From an uncultured Clostridia bacterium (GTDB taxonomy: Bacteria > Bacillota > Clostridia > TANB77 > CAG-508): DNA of 64,000 bases. The translations under genes were made by a program, and so were the position numbers. Numbering within the stretch: position 1 is the stretch's first letter; every line of letters starts with the position of its first letter. The stretch spans positions 124,001-188,000 of the forward strand of contig CAKOVH010000001.1 of the NCBI GenBank assembly GCA_934121885.1, given 5' to 3'. Below the pieces are notes generated by a model. That model saw only the letters and a list, made by a program, of their open reading frames with translations. It did not search any database and was not told the origin of the DNA. Below are positions 1 through 9,286 of this stretch, in pieces.

Positions 1-510
1 TTTAGCTTCTTTTAGTCCATATTTATTTTCCAATAATTCTCTAAAAATTCTAAAAGCTATAGCTGGCTCTGTTGTAGTTCCAGATTTTGATATTACATTA
101 ATTGATAAATCACGGTTTCCAATTAAATCTATAATATCATTTATGTAATTTGGATTTAAATTATTTCCAACATATAAAATTTGAGGTGTTTTTCTTTTTT
201 CTTTATCTAGCATATTATAAAAAGTATTTGTTAAAGCTTCAATAACAGCTCTTGCTCCTAAATAGGAACCACCTATTCCTATTACTAATAATACTTCAGA
301 GTCAGATTGTATTTTTTGCGCAGTCTTTTTTATTTTTTCAAACTCTTTTTTATCATACTTCGTTGGTAGGTTAAGCCATCCTAGGAATTCTTTTTTATCT
401 TTAGCTTTTGTATGTAATTCATTATGGATTTCTGCTACTTTGTCTGTATATTCCATAATGCTTTTTTCTAATAATCTTGCATTCTTTAGATTTACTTTTA
501 TATTCTCCAT
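1..510 (-). CDS. pgi: Glucose-6-phosphate isomerase, N-terminal part (cut by window edge)
   Basis: Interconverts glucose 6-phosphate and fructose 6-phosphate in the cytoplasm (glycolysis). About 170 N-terminal residues are visible, starting MENIKVNLKNARLLEKS. The phosphosugar-binding part is clear: VLLVIGIGGSYLGARAVIEA, then VISKSGTTTEPAIAFRILRE, both signatures of the bacterial PGI family. The start is the ATG at 510, preceded by a TAAGGAGG site 8 bases upstream. The C-terminal catalytic half lies outside the window. A promoter-like pair sits between it and spoIIP, so it is probably transcribed separately. Confidence 0.93.
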   Translation of the reverse strand, partial: MENIKVNLKNARLLEKSIMEYTDKVAEIHNELHTKAKDKKEFLGWLNLPTKYDKKEFEKIKKTAQKIQSDSEVLLVIGIGGSYLGARAVIEALTNTFYNMLDKEKRKTPQILYVGNNLNPNYINDIIDLIGNRDLSINVISKSGTTTEPAIAFRIFRELLENKYGLKEAK

Positions 511-531
511 CTAATTCCTCCTTAGTATTCT

Positions 532-560
532 ATTATACTTTTATCAATAAAATTTGTGCA
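532..560 (-). promoter_or_regulatory. Predicted sigma-A promoter of pgi
   Basis: On the minus strand TGCACA (555-560) and TATAAT (532-537) are separated by 17 bases, 22 bases before the pgi start. The -10 is perfect and the -35 is weak. Confidence 0.45.
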
Positions 561-614
561 TATTTTTACATAAGTATATCTTATACTAAGAGAAAAATTA
601 ATTCAAGAGATTTT

Positions 615-1721
615 TTACATTTCACTAAGAACTTTAGACAAATATTTCATACTTGTTAAACTTTGTTCTAAAGTATTTCCTGTTGCACCAACTTCTATAA
701 TGCATGAGCCCTTTGCTAACTGCTGGTTATATCTGCTATTTCTTAAAATAATTGGTTTAAATAATCCTGGATACATTTCATTTGCCTTTTCTTGAATTTT
801 AACTGCAAATTTTAAATTTATATTCCAGTTATCATGTTTATTTCCTCCTCCACTACTACCAATTACAAACATTAACTGTGATGCATATTCATCACCAATT
901 TTTACTGTTGGAGCATATGTACTATCTGCTATTGCGTCTCTATGAATATCAAAAAGAACCTCAGTTCCTTTATTTTTTTCTAACATTTTTCCAATACTAT
1001 ACAAAGATCTATTGTATGAGTCATTATATGAAGGGTAATCATATACAGTTGTATCATGAGTAATATTATATCCATATGATTTCATATACTTTTCAAGTTC
1101 CGTTCCTACTCTTATAACTGACCTTGATGTATCTAGCGTTCTAAAATTTCCAGATTTTTTATAGCTGTACTTTTCTGTTGGAGTATAACTTTCACTTGCA
1201 TGTGTATGATAAATTATAATATCTTTCATATTCAAATTAACATCCGGAACTAACATATCACTTGTAAGCTTTAAATCTGAATCATTTTTTACTTTTACGG
1301 TTTTATATGATACTGTAAATTTTTCCGGTACTATACTTTCTTGTACTTCTGTTTTTATACCAGTTTTTGCTTCTTCCACCCTATTTTCCTCGTCATTTTT
1401 TTTGGAATTATTATTTTCTTTTGCTTCATCTTTCTTGTTCTCACTTAAGGCATTTATCATTCCAATTTCAACTCCAAATGCCATTTTTAGAGGGTTTAAC
1501 TTTTCTGCAACTTTTTCATCATTATAATTCACATTTTTTATACTTGGAATTACAGTATCTAAGCATATCATAAATGGTTTTGAACTAATATCGTCTGTAT
1601 TTAACTTTGTTTTTAGACCAGAAAAATATCTAGTAAGAGCTATAATAATTGTTATAACAATTGTAAGCTTTACTAGATATTTTATTATATCTTTAATTTC
1701 TACAACAGCTAGATTAATCAT
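615..1721 (-). CDS. spoIIP: Stage II sporulation protein P (peptidoglycan amidase/endopeptidase)
   Basis: Part of the SpoIID-SpoIIM-SpoIIP machine that degrades septal peptidoglycan during engulfment of the forespore. The 368-residue product has one N-terminal membrane helix (about residues 10-32), a variable charged linker, and a C-terminal SpoIIP amidase domain. The metal-binding motif IIIYHTHASESY is near residue 172, followed by FDIHRDA and a C-terminal IIEVGATGNT. The start is the ATG at 1721 because AAGGAG lies just upstream; the in-frame ATG at 1742 would have to overlap this site. It follows hisS by 66 bases. It shows that the organism belongs to an endospore-forming lineage. Confidence 0.93.
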   Translation of the reverse strand: MINLAVVEIKDIIKYLVKLTIVITIIIALTRYFSGLKTKLNTDDISSKPFMICLDTVIPSIKNVNYNDEKVAEKLNPLKMAFGVEIGMINALSENKKDEAKENNNSKKNDEENRVEEAKTGIKTEVQESIVPEKFTVSYKTVKVKNDSDLKLTSDMLVPDVNLNMKDIIIYHTHASESYTPTEKYSYKKSGNFRTLDTSRSVIRVGTELEKYMKSYGYNITHDTTVYDYPSYNDSYNRSLYSIGKMLEKNKGTEVLFDIHRDAIADSTYAPTVKIGDEYASQLMFVIGSSGGGNKHDNWNINLKFAVKIQEKANEMYPGLFKPIILRNSRYNQQLAKGSCIIEVGATGNTLEQSLTSMKYLSKVLSEM

Positions 1722-1787
1722 TTTCTTTTCTCCTTTGTCCAAAGTCTTATATACTAATATATTCTTTTACAAAGGAAAATATAACTT

Positions 1788-3092
1788 CTACTTCAAAATT
1801 TTAATTGCTTCATCTAAACTTATTGTTTGTTGTTCACCATTTTCCATATTTTTTAGAGATACAGTTTTATTTTCTATTTCATCTTCTCCTATTGTAATTA
1901 CATATGGTATTTGAAGATGATCTGCATATTTAAATTTTGCTTTTATTTTTTTGTCTTCTAGATATACTTCTGTATTAATACCATTATCTCTTAATATCTT
2001 TGAAACTTCCAATGCTCTTTCTATATTTTCTGTCATTGGAGCTATTAATACTTCTGCAATTGATTTTTGTGTTTCTTTTATCGCATTTAATTCATTTAAT
2101 TTATAAAACAATCTTGTAAGTCCTATAGATACTCCTACTCCTGGTAATTTTTTATCTGTGTAAAATTCAGCCAAATTATCATATCTACCTCCTGAACATA
2201 CACTTCCTATTTCTCTATATTCGTTTAAAAATGTCTCATAAACAGTTCCTGTATAATAATCTAATCCTCTTGCTATTGTTAAATCAACTTTAAAGTTTTT
2301 ATCTGGAACCCCAAACATTCTAACATAATTTACAACTTGTTTTAATTCTGTTAATCCTTGGATAAATAATTCATCATTAAATTGTAAATTTTCTAATGCT
2401 TGTAGTTTCTCATCTGTTGTTCCTTTTATTTTAATAAACTCCATAATTTTTGAAATTGCATCTTCACTAACACCTAAATCTTTTAATGAAGCTATTACAT
2501 TTTCTTCACCTATTTTTTCTAATTTATCAATAATTCTCATAATATCTACTGATAAATCTTCTTGCTTTAATTCTCTAAATAATCCATTTAGTATTTTTCT
2601 ATTATTTATACATATAGTAAAGTTTTCAAATCCTAATTCTTTAATTGTTGTATAAATTATACTTGGCATTTCAGAATCATTAATAATGCTTAGCTCTCCA
2701 TCTCCAATAATGTCTATATCACATTGATAAAATTCACGAAATCTTCCCTTTTGTGGTCTTTCACCTCTATATACTTTACCAATTTGATATCTTCTAAATG
2801 GAAAACTTAAACTACCATAGTATTCTGTTATATATTTAGCAAGTGGTACAGTTAAATCAAATCTTAATGCTAAGTCGTTATCTCCTTTGTTAAATCTGTA
2901 AATTTGTTTTTCTGTTTCTCCTCCAGCTTTTGCAAGTAATACTTCTGACATTTCTATAATAGGTGTATCTAAAGGCACAAATCCAAATTTTTCGTAAGAT
3001 TTTTGTATTTTTTCTTTCATTTTATTAAATAGTATTTGTTCTTTTGGCAAAAGTTCCATAAATCCTGGTAATGTTCTTGGTTCAACTTTCAT
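1788..3092 (-). CDS. hisS: Histidyl-tRNA synthetase
   Basis: Charges tRNA-His with histidine in the cytoplasm (class II synthetase, dimer). The product is 434 residues, normal length. Motif 1 lies in the N-terminus (TPIIEMSEVLLAKAGGE), motif 2 is FRRYQIGKVYRGERPQKGRF, the histidine-specific motif is ARGLDYYTGTVYE, and motif 3 is near GVGVSIGLTRL. A C-terminal anticodon-binding domain follows. It sits 17 bases after the metallo-hydrolase gene in what looks like a recJ-relA-hydrolase-hisS operon. I see no T-box leader in front of it. Confidence 0.96.
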   Translation of the reverse strand: MKVEPRTLPGFMELLPKEQILFNKMKEKIQKSYEKFGFVPLDTPIIEMSEVLLAKAGGETEKQIYRFNKGDNDLALRFDLTVPLAKYITEYYGSLSFPFRRYQIGKVYRGERPQKGRFREFYQCDIDIIGDGELSIINDSEMPSIIYTTIKELGFENFTICINNRKILNGLFRELKQEDLSVDIMRIIDKLEKIGEENVIASLKDLGVSEDAISKIMEFIKIKGTTDEKLQALENLQFNDELFIQGLTELKQVVNYVRMFGVPDKNFKVDLTIARGLDYYTGTVYETFLNEYREIGSVCSGGRYDNLAEFYTDKKLPGVGVSIGLTRLFYKLNELNAIKETQKSIAEVLIAPMTENIERALEVSKILRDNGINTEVYLEDKKIKAKFKYADHLQIPYVITIGEDEIENKTVSLKNMENGEQQTISLDEAIKILK

Positions 3093-3109
3093 ATAAATTT
3101 TACCTCCTT

Positions 3110-3757
3110 TTATTCTTCTCCTGGCATTAAGTTATAATAGATTGGTTCTTCATCTCTAATTCTTGTTGGTTGTCCATGTCCTGGATACACTATTGTTTCA
3201 TCAGGAAGTACTAGTAATTTATTAGTAATTGAATTTATAATACTTACAAAATCACTTGTTGGAAGATCAGTTCTTCCCCATGTTCCTTTAAACAATGTAT
3301 CTCCTGAAAATAAAAGTTTTTCTTTCTCACAATATAAACAACTTCCGCCTTTAGTATGCCCAGGAGTATGAATTACCCTAAACTCTAATTCTCCAATATG
3401 TATTAAATCATTATCATCTACTATTGAATCTGCTTCTAAATTTTCAGATGTTAACCCTATATATTCTCTTAAATTAATTGATGAATCATATAATCCATCT
3501 GCATCAAATCTTTGTATTAGGATTTTTCCACCTTTTTTCTCTTTTAATTTTTTTGTTCCTGCAATATGATCTCCGTGGCAATGTGTTAAATAAATATACT
3601 TTAATTTTGCATCTAATATATCCAATAATTCTATAATACTATCTACATCTCCACCTGGATCTATAACCATTGTTTCTTTCGTATTTTCATCTTCTACAAT
3701 ATAACAATTTGTTTTATCAACAAATCCTCCATTTACCTTCAAATTCTTTAGTATCAT
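3110..3757 (-). CDS. Metallo-beta-lactamase-fold hydrolase (glyoxalase II/YcbL-like)
   Basis: A 215-residue single-domain enzyme of the glyoxalase II-like group. It has the metal-binding THCHGDHIAG (HxHxDH), HTPGHTKGG, FSGDTLF with the bridging aspartate, and the C-terminal YPGHGQPT histidine. The substrate cannot be read from the sequence; glutathione or bacillithiol thioester hydrolysis is possible. The ATG at 3757 is chosen because AGGTGAAG precedes it; a GTG at 3766 is also in frame. It follows relA directly. The relA-hydrolase-hisS order is common in Clostridia. Confidence 0.85.
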   Translation of the reverse strand: MILKNLKVNGGFVDKTNCYIVEDENTKETMVIDPGGDVDSIIELLDILDAKLKYIYLTHCHGDHIAGTKKLKEKKGGKILIQRFDADGLYDSSINLREYIGLTSENLEADSIVDDNDLIHIGELEFRVIHTPGHTKGGSCLYCEKEKLLFSGDTLFKGTWGRTDLPTSDFVSIINSITNKLLVLPDETIVYPGHGQPTRIRDEEPIYYNLMPGEE

Positions 3758-3766
3758 AAACTTCAC

Positions 3767-5965
3767 CTATTTCTTTCTTTTTACCTCATAAACACTGTCA
3801 ACTTTTCTAATTGCTTTTAATACTTTGTTTAGTTCATCTACATTTCCAACTTCAACTGTAATTTCTGTAATTGCAATCTTTTCTTTTGTTGCTCTTGAAG
3901 TTACAGCCATAAGTTTACATTTTGTATTAGATATCTCTGCAATAATATCTGCAAGAAGACCTGCTCTATCATTTGCAAATATTTCAATATCAACATTATA
4001 TGTTGTTTTATCATTGTCGTACCAGTAAACATCTATCATACGATTGCCCTCTGCAAGCAAGCTTTTCATGTTTACGCAATCTGCTCTATGTACAGATACC
4101 CCTCTACCTTTAGTAATATATCCTACTATTTCGTCTCCTGGAACTGGATTACAACACTTTGATAATTTTACTAGACAGTTATCTATTCCTTTAACTACCA
4201 CGCCATTTTGTGATGGTTTTTCTTTTCTAATTTTTTCTTGAGATAATTCTTGAAGTGTTTTTTCAAAGTTTTCTTCATGATGCTCTTTTCTGTACTCTTC
4301 TAACATTCTTGCAATTACTTTACCTGAAGATATTGAACCAAATCCAACACTTGCATACATATCATCAATAGTATTAAATTTATATCTATTTAATGCCGCT
4401 TCTATGTATTCATTTTTAAAAAGATCATCATATTTCATTCCTATCTTTTTAAGTTCTTTATCAACTAAATCTTTACCTTTAACAATATTTTCTTCTCTTA
4501 AATTTTTCTTGAACCAAGATGAAATTTTGTTTTTGGCACCAGAACTTTTTACAAATTTTAGCCAGTCTCTACTAGGTCCTTTTGATTGTTCAGATGTTAT
4601 AATTTCTACTATATCTCCATTATTTAGCTTTGTTATTATTGGCATCATTTTACTATTAATTTTGCATCCAACCATATGATGTCCAATTTCAGCATGTATT
4701 TGATATGCAAAATCGATTGGTGTACTACCCTTAGGTAACACTTTAATTGCTCCCTTTGGAGTAAATACATACACTTCATCTTCAAACAATTCCTTCTTAA
4801 GTGTTTGCATAAACTCTTCTGGATCTTGCATATCTTTTTGCCACTCTAATGTTTCTCTTATCCATGCAAGTTTATCATCTTCTACTTTAACATTTGCTTT
4901 TTTACCTTTTGCAAAACTTGTTTCTTTATATGCCCAGTGTGCAGCAATACCAAATTCAGCTATACGGTGCATATCCCATGTACGAATTTGTACCTCAAAA
5001 GGTGTTCCTTTTGGTCCAATAAGTGTTGTATGTAATGATTGGTATAAGTTTGGTTTTGGAACAGCTATATAATCTTTAAATCTTCCAGGCATAGGACTAT
5101 ATAGCTCATGAACAACACCAAGTGCTGCATAACAATCTTTTACTGAATTTACTATAATTCTTAACGCAAATAGATCGTACACTTGATCAAGTGTTAAATT
5201 ATCTCTTTTCATTTTTCTATAAATAGAATATAAATGCTTAGCTCTACCTGTAATTTCAGCTTCAATTTTTTGTTTCTTTAATTCTGCTTTTATTTGATCC
5301 ATAATTAGATCAATAAACTTTAATCTTTCTTCTCTTTTTTTGTCAATGCCTTCAACAAGTTCTCTATATTCCTCTGGATATAAATATTTAAAAGATAAAT
5401 CTTCTAATTCCCATTTTAATGAATATACACCCAAACGATTTGCAAGTGGTGCATATAAATTCATTGTTTCTGTTGCATTAGCTATTTGTCTATCTCTTGT
5501 TAAGTATTTTAGTGTTCTCATGTTATGAAGTCTATCTGCAAGTTTAATTAAAATAACCCTAATGTCTTTTCCCATTGCTAAGAACATTTTTCTATAGTTT
5601 TCCACTTGCTGTTCTTCAACTGTTGTATAACTTAGCTTTCCAAGTTTAGTTACTCCATCTACCATTTCAGCAATCTCAGTACTAAACTCTCTTGCTAAAT
5701 CCTCTTTCGTGGAACTTGTATCTTCAACAACATCATGAAGAAGGGCTGCACAAATTGTTGCTTCATCCATTTCTAAAGTTGCTAGAATATATGCAACCTG
5801 AACAGGGTGAATTATATATGGTTCGCCCGATTTTCTTAATTGATCTCCATGAAGAGTTTTAGCATACTCATATGCTTTCATTATTAGCTTTGTATCACAT
5901 CTTCTTCTATTCTTCTTCATTACTGAAATTATATCTTCTATATTATAGTCTTTGTATTCTGACAT
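3767..5965 (-). CDS. relA: Bifunctional (p)ppGpp synthetase/hydrolase
   Basis: Makes and degrades the alarmone (p)ppGpp in response to amino-acid starvation. The 732-residue product is full length for a Rel enzyme: an N-terminal HD hydrolase domain (LLHDVVEDT near residue 75), the synthetase domain around 230-345 (RIIVNSVKDCYAALG), a TGS domain (VYVFTPKGAIKVLPKGSTP), a helical and zinc-finger-like region with CCNPVPGDEIVGYITKGRG, and a C-terminal ACT domain. Both hydrolase and synthetase motifs look intact. A GGGGTGAAG site precedes the ATG. It is placed between recJ and the metallo-hydrolase. Confidence 0.95.
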   Translation of the reverse strand: MSEYKDYNIEDIISVMKKNRRRCDTKLIMKAYEYAKTLHGDQLRKSGEPYIIHPVQVAYILATLEMDEATICAALLHDVVEDTSSTKEDLAREFSTEIAEMVDGVTKLGKLSYTTVEEQQVENYRKMFLAMGKDIRVILIKLADRLHNMRTLKYLTRDRQIANATETMNLYAPLANRLGVYSLKWELEDLSFKYLYPEEYRELVEGIDKKREERLKFIDLIMDQIKAELKKQKIEAEITGRAKHLYSIYRKMKRDNLTLDQVYDLFALRIIVNSVKDCYAALGVVHELYSPMPGRFKDYIAVPKPNLYQSLHTTLIGPKGTPFEVQIRTWDMHRIAEFGIAAHWAYKETSFAKGKKANVKVEDDKLAWIRETLEWQKDMQDPEEFMQTLKKELFEDEVYVFTPKGAIKVLPKGSTPIDFAYQIHAEIGHHMVGCKINSKMMPIITKLNNGDIVEIITSEQSKGPSRDWLKFVKSSGAKNKISSWFKKNLREENIVKGKDLVDKELKKIGMKYDDLFKNEYIEAALNRYKFNTIDDMYASVGFGSISSGKVIARMLEEYRKEHHEENFEKTLQELSQEKIRKEKPSQNGVVVKGIDNCLVKLSKCCNPVPGDEIVGYITKGRGVSVHRADCVNMKSLLAEGNRMIDVYWYDNDKTTYNVDIEIFANDRAGLLADIIAEISNTKCKLMAVTSRATKEKIAITEITVEVGNVDELNKVLKAIRKVDSVYEVKRKK

Positions 5966-5988
5966 ATAGCTTCACCCCCATATTATCT

Positions 5989-7674
5989 TTACACCGTAAG
6001 TTTTATATCCTTTAATATAATTTGAATATTACGATTACCATTAAATGTATTAATGTCTAATGTTCCTACAACATCAACTTTATCATCTAATCTATATTGT
6101 TCTGATAATTTTCCCATATTAAATCCAATTGCATCAATTATATAGTTTTCGTCTTTTAGTGTAAGTTTTAAATGCTTTCCTTCTGACAATGATCTTATTG
6201 AGTTAATTTTTAATTTTCTAAATACAAACAAAGGATTTTTATTTGCCTCTCCATATGGCTCAAGTAATTTTAAACTTTCTACATCCTCTATATTTATATT
6301 TTTCAAACTTACTTCCTCATCAATATGTATAATTGGAATTATATCTCCTACGTTATTTTCTTTTGCAAATTCTTCCACTTCATTTTTGAAGTTTTCAAAG
6401 TTATCTTTTTTTATTGATATTCCAATTGCCATAGAATGTCCACCAAATTTTTCAATATATTTACTGCATTTACTTAGTGCATCATGTAAATCAAAACCTG
6501 GAATACTTCTACCAGACCCCTTTCCTTCTTCTCCTTCAAAGCAAATTAATATACTTGGTTTAAAATACATTTCAGTTACTTTTGATGAAACAATTCCTAT
6601 AATTCCGTGATGCCATCCTTCACTTCCAAGTATTAAACATGTTTTTTCTTTTTCTCCATCCTCTATCTTTTCCATTACCTGTTCAAATATTTGCTTTTCT
6701 TCTTTTTGTCTTTCTTGATTATATTCATTTAATCTTTGTGCTATTTTTTTGGATTTTTCTACATTATCGCACAAAAACAAATCTAAAGCTTCTTGTTGGA
6801 AGCCCATTCTTCCACATGCATTTATCCTTGGTGCAACACCAAATGAAATTGTACCAGAATCAACAGTTTTACTTCCTATTGTTTCTAATAAAGTTCTTAG
6901 TCCAATATTTTTGGTTACTTCAACTAGTTTTAAGCCAAGCTTAGCTATAACTCTGTTTTCGTCTACTAATGGTACAATATCTGAAATTGTTCCAACACAT
7001 ACTATATCTAAATATTTTAAATATTCCTTTTCGTCTAATCCCAGTTTTATTGACAATGCCTGAATTACTTTAAATACAACACCTACTCCTGCTAATTGGT
7101 TAAATGGATATGTATTATCTTTACGTTTTGCATCTACTACAGCATATGCATTTGGAAGTTTTTCTGCTGGCTCATGATGATCGGTTATTATTGTTTCTAT
7201 TCCTAAACTATTAGCATATTCTACTTCCTCTAAACCTGAAATTCCACAGTCAACTGTAATCATTAAACGGTATCCATCATCATATATTCCCTTTATTGCA
7301 TCTTTATTTAGCCCATATCCTTCATCTAATCTATTTGGAATGTAACTTGCAACTTCCATTCCCTGTTCTTCTAAAAACTTTTTTAAAACTGTAATACTTG
7401 TAATTCCATCTGCGTCATAATCTCCATAAATTATAATTTTTTGCTTATCTTCCAAAGCTTTTAAAATTCTGTTTATTGCCTTTTCCATATCAGGCATTAA
7501 AAATGGATCATGAAAATCTTTACGAGTTGGATTTAAGAACTTTTCTACATTCTCAGTTTTATCTATATTTCTATTAACAATAACTTTAGCTACAATTTCG
7601 CTTATATTATATTTTTGAACTATATCTTTTACTCTTGCTTCTTCTGCTTCACAGCACTCCCATTTTTTATTCAT
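5989..7674 (-). CDS. recJ: Single-stranded-DNA-specific exonuclease RecJ
   Basis: A 5'-3' single-strand DNA exonuclease of recombination and mismatch repair. The 561-residue product is the compact RecJ form. The DHH domain has GDYDADGITS and VDCGISG, then ITDHHEP (the DHH motif). A DHHA1 domain follows with EGKGSGRSIPGFDLHDAL and GGHSMAIGISI, and a C-terminal OB-like part ends the protein. AAGGAG lies 6 bases before the ATG. It is the first gene of the recJ-relA-hydrolase-hisS cluster and has its own promoter with a palindrome at the start site. Confidence 0.95.
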   Translation of the reverse strand: MNKKWECCEAEEARVKDIVQKYNISEIVAKVIVNRNIDKTENVEKFLNPTRKDFHDPFLMPDMEKAINRILKALEDKQKIIIYGDYDADGITSITVLKKFLEEQGMEVASYIPNRLDEGYGLNKDAIKGIYDDGYRLMITVDCGISGLEEVEYANSLGIETIITDHHEPAEKLPNAYAVVDAKRKDNTYPFNQLAGVGVVFKVIQALSIKLGLDEKEYLKYLDIVCVGTISDIVPLVDENRVIAKLGLKLVEVTKNIGLRTLLETIGSKTVDSGTISFGVAPRINACGRMGFQQEALDLFLCDNVEKSKKIAQRLNEYNQERQKEEKQIFEQVMEKIEDGEKEKTCLILGSEGWHHGIIGIVSSKVTEMYFKPSILICFEGEEGKGSGRSIPGFDLHDALSKCSKYIEKFGGHSMAIGISIKKDNFENFKNEVEEFAKENNVGDIIPIIHIDEEVSLKNINIEDVESLKLLEPYGEANKNPLFVFRKLKINSIRSLSEGKHLKLTLKDENYIIDAIGFNMGKLSEQYRLDDKVDVVGTLDINTFNGNRNIQIILKDIKLTV

Positions 7675-7693
7675 TTAATTCTCCTTGTTAATC

Positions 7694-7738
7694 TTGCATT
7701 AATGCAATTATTATACCATTTTGTAGTGTGTATTGCAA
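7694..7738 (-). promoter_or_regulatory. recJ operon promoter with palindromic operator candidate
   Basis: On the minus strand TTGCAA (7733-7738) and TATAAT (7710-7715) are 17 bases apart. A perfect 14-base palindrome, TTGCATTAATGCAA (7694-7707), covers the expected transcription start, where a repressor could block initiation. The promoter reads cleanly; the operator role is inference. Confidence 0.6.
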
Positions 7739-7756
7739 TGAAAACTTTCCTATAAG

Positions 7757-7788
7757 AAAAAAATAACCTTAAAATTAAGGTTATTTTT
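7757..7788 (-). terminator. Intrinsic terminator after the LiaF-like pair
   Basis: Stem AAAAATAACCTT / AAGGTTATTTTT with a short AT loop, followed on the minus strand by a T run. It lies 4 bases after the stop of the small membrane protein gene and separates that operon from recJ. Confidence 0.8.
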
Positions 7789-7791
7789 TCA

Positions 7792-8004
7792 TTATATATT
7801 TTGTGTTCTTGAATTATATTTATAATCATCATAATAATAACTATCGTAAGATTTATCTTTATCTTTATTTTTATGTTTATTATTCTCAAATGTTATGTCC
7901 GTAAAAACTGTAAGAAATAACATTGCAACTGAAAACATTATTACAATAATAATAACTGCAAATCCTAATGCTAATCCTTTTAAAAATCTTTGTCCTGTGC
8001 TCAT
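7792..8004 (-). CDS. Small single-pass membrane protein, unknown function
   Basis: A 70-residue protein. After a short basic start (MSTGQRFLKG) one hydrophobic helix runs over residues 10-34, followed by a Lys/Asp/Tyr-rich hydrophilic tail. I do not recognise a family. Its ATG overlaps the stop of the LiaF-like gene by 4 bases, so the two are translationally coupled and likely act together in envelope stress sensing, as small membrane proteins often do next to LiaF homologues. Confidence 0.7.
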   Translation of the reverse strand: MSTGQRFLKGLALGFAVIIIVIMFSVAMLFLTVFTDITFENNKHKNKDKDKSYDSYYYDDYKYNSRTQNI

Positions 8005-8675
8005 TTTATTGTAACACCTCCAAATATTGCTGATGCATTAATATATACTGTAGGAGCATTTTCTACTGTTGCTTTTTTGCTATTAGACACTCCTCCAAAT
8101 ACTCCTGTACTTTTTACCTTTACATTAATGTAATTTGGAACAACAATTGTAATTCCTCCAAATACTGCTGTTGCATTAATAACTCTATCTTCACTTAAAT
8201 GCGCACCATCTAAACTTAGTTCAATGCTTCCGAAGATTGCATCTAAATTAGCTCCTTTAAAATCTACATTTTGCATTCCAATCTTTTGGCTAGCAAATGT
8301 TGTGCAGTATCCTTCTAAGCTATTTCTATCAACTGATCTAATTTTTTGATTTACATCTCCATTAGAAAGGTTTTTCACTAAGATATTTACACCAATTATA
8401 ATAAATACTACTGGTAATATTAGTTTTAAAACTACATCAATTGATATTATTCCTTGTGCTGAAAGAAGTAATACAACACCAACAATTAAACCTATTATAT
8501 CTCCCATCTTTTTTTCATTTTTAAATAATCCTATAAAGCATGGCACTATTATAAATAATGTCCACCATCCATCAAAAAAGATATTAATATCTGTTATTCC
8601 TAAAGCATTTAAACCTATAATTATTCCTATAGCAATAAAAAATACTCCCCATAAAATTTCTTCAATCTTTTTCAT
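8001..8675 (-). CDS. LiaF-like membrane protein (cell-wall-active antibiotic response)
   Basis: A 224-residue protein. The first 105 residues form four hydrophobic helices of the LiaI/LiaF transmembrane type. The rest is a beta-rich C-terminal domain with repeated FGGI/FGGV elements (AIFGSIEL, AVFGGITIVV, GVFGGVSNS, AIFGGVTI), typical of the LiaF C-terminal domain. Known relatives sense or modulate envelope stress through LiaRS-type two-component systems; no such system is nearby. AAGGAGG precedes the ATG. Confidence 0.8.
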   Translation of the reverse strand: MKKIEEILWGVFFIAIGIIIGLNALGITDINIFFDGWWTLFIIVPCFIGLFKNEKKMGDIIGLIVGVVLLLSAQGIISIDVVLKLILPVVFIIIGVNILVKNLSNGDVNQKIRSVDRNSLEGYCTTFASQKIGMQNVDFKGANLDAIFGSIELSLDGAHLSEDRVINATAVFGGITIVVPNYINVKVKSTGVFGGVSNSKKATVENAPTVYINASAIFGGVTIK

Positions 8676-8700
8676 AATTTCCTCCTTTTTTCACATTTTC

Positions 8701-8729
8701 ATTATATCATACACTTTTAATTTTATCCA
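8701..8729 (-). promoter_or_regulatory. Predicted promoter of the LiaF-like operon
   Basis: TATAAT on the minus strand at 8701-8706, with a weak TGGATA at 8724-8729 (17-base spacing), 25 bases before the gene start. Confidence 0.4.
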
Positions 8730-8791
8730 TATTATTTAATAATTTTCTATTTTTTCTCTCTAAATCTTCTTTTTTCTTTTGTTTTTATATA

Positions 8792-8820
8792 TTGCTTTTA
8801 TATTTTATTAATAGTATAAT
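8792..8820 (+). promoter_or_regulatory. Promoter of the coiled-coil gene
   Basis: TTGCTT (8792-8797), a 17-base spacer and TATAAT (8815-8820), followed by AGGAGGTG at 8853-8860. It is divergent from the LiaF-like promoter. Confidence 0.65.
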
Positions 8821-8866
8821 ACACTCATCCTAATTTTAGGAAATATTTTTATAGGAGGTGAACAAT

Positions 8867-9271
8867 ATGGATAACGAGTTTAAAAATGAAGTTAGAGAAC
8901 AGTTTAATGAATTTAGAGAAAAATTTGCAGAAGTTGATAATCGACTTGATAAAGTAGAAAATAGACTTGATAGAGTAGAAAATAGACTCGATAGAGTAGA
9001 AAATAGACTTGATAATATCGAAAGCAAGCTTGAAGATATTGAATCAATTTTACTTTCATTAAAAAGATCAATGCTAATTATGGAAGATTATATGAAAAAT
9101 AATATTCCTGCACTTTTTGATGGCTATTCATTAAATCAAGATCAGCACAATGAATTTAAGCAAAAAATTAACAATCTTGAAAAAGATACAGATTCAAATT
9201 CATTAAAGATTTCTATTTTAGAAGATACAACTAAGGTACATTCGTCTATTCTTGAATCTTTACAATCTTAA
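8867..9271 (+). CDS. Heptad-repeat coiled-coil protein, unknown function
   Basis: A 134-residue, charged, cytoplasmic protein without a signal peptide. Residues about 20-65 are near-perfect heptads (RLDKVENRLDRVENRLDRVE and onward), predicting a long parallel coiled coil. The coding DNA repeats in 21-base units. The rest is helical with a second hydrophobic patch around residues 65-85. The ATG at 8867 is chosen because AGGAGGTG sits 6 bases upstream; the in-frame GTG at 8858 overlaps that site. Proteins of this shape occur in many Clostridia without known function, sometimes near phage genes. It is one of few plus-strand genes here. Confidence 0.75.
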   Translation: MDNEFKNEVREQFNEFREKFAEVDNRLDKVENRLDRVENRLDRVENRLDNIESKLEDIESILLSLKRSMLIMEDYMKNNIPALFDGYSLNQDQHNEFKQKINNLEKDTDSNSLKISILEDTTKVHSSILESLQS

Positions 9272-9286
9272 TTTAACTCACAAAAA

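Noticed and set aside
3093..3110. T-box leader for hisS
   Set aside because: Only 17 bases separate hisS from the preceding gene; there is no room for one.
8836..9027. Ser/Leu-rich ORF opposite the coiled-coil gene
   Set aside because: It is the antisense shadow of the heptad repeats.
8930..9037. CRISPR-like array
   Set aside because: The repeats are 21-base, in frame and without spacers.
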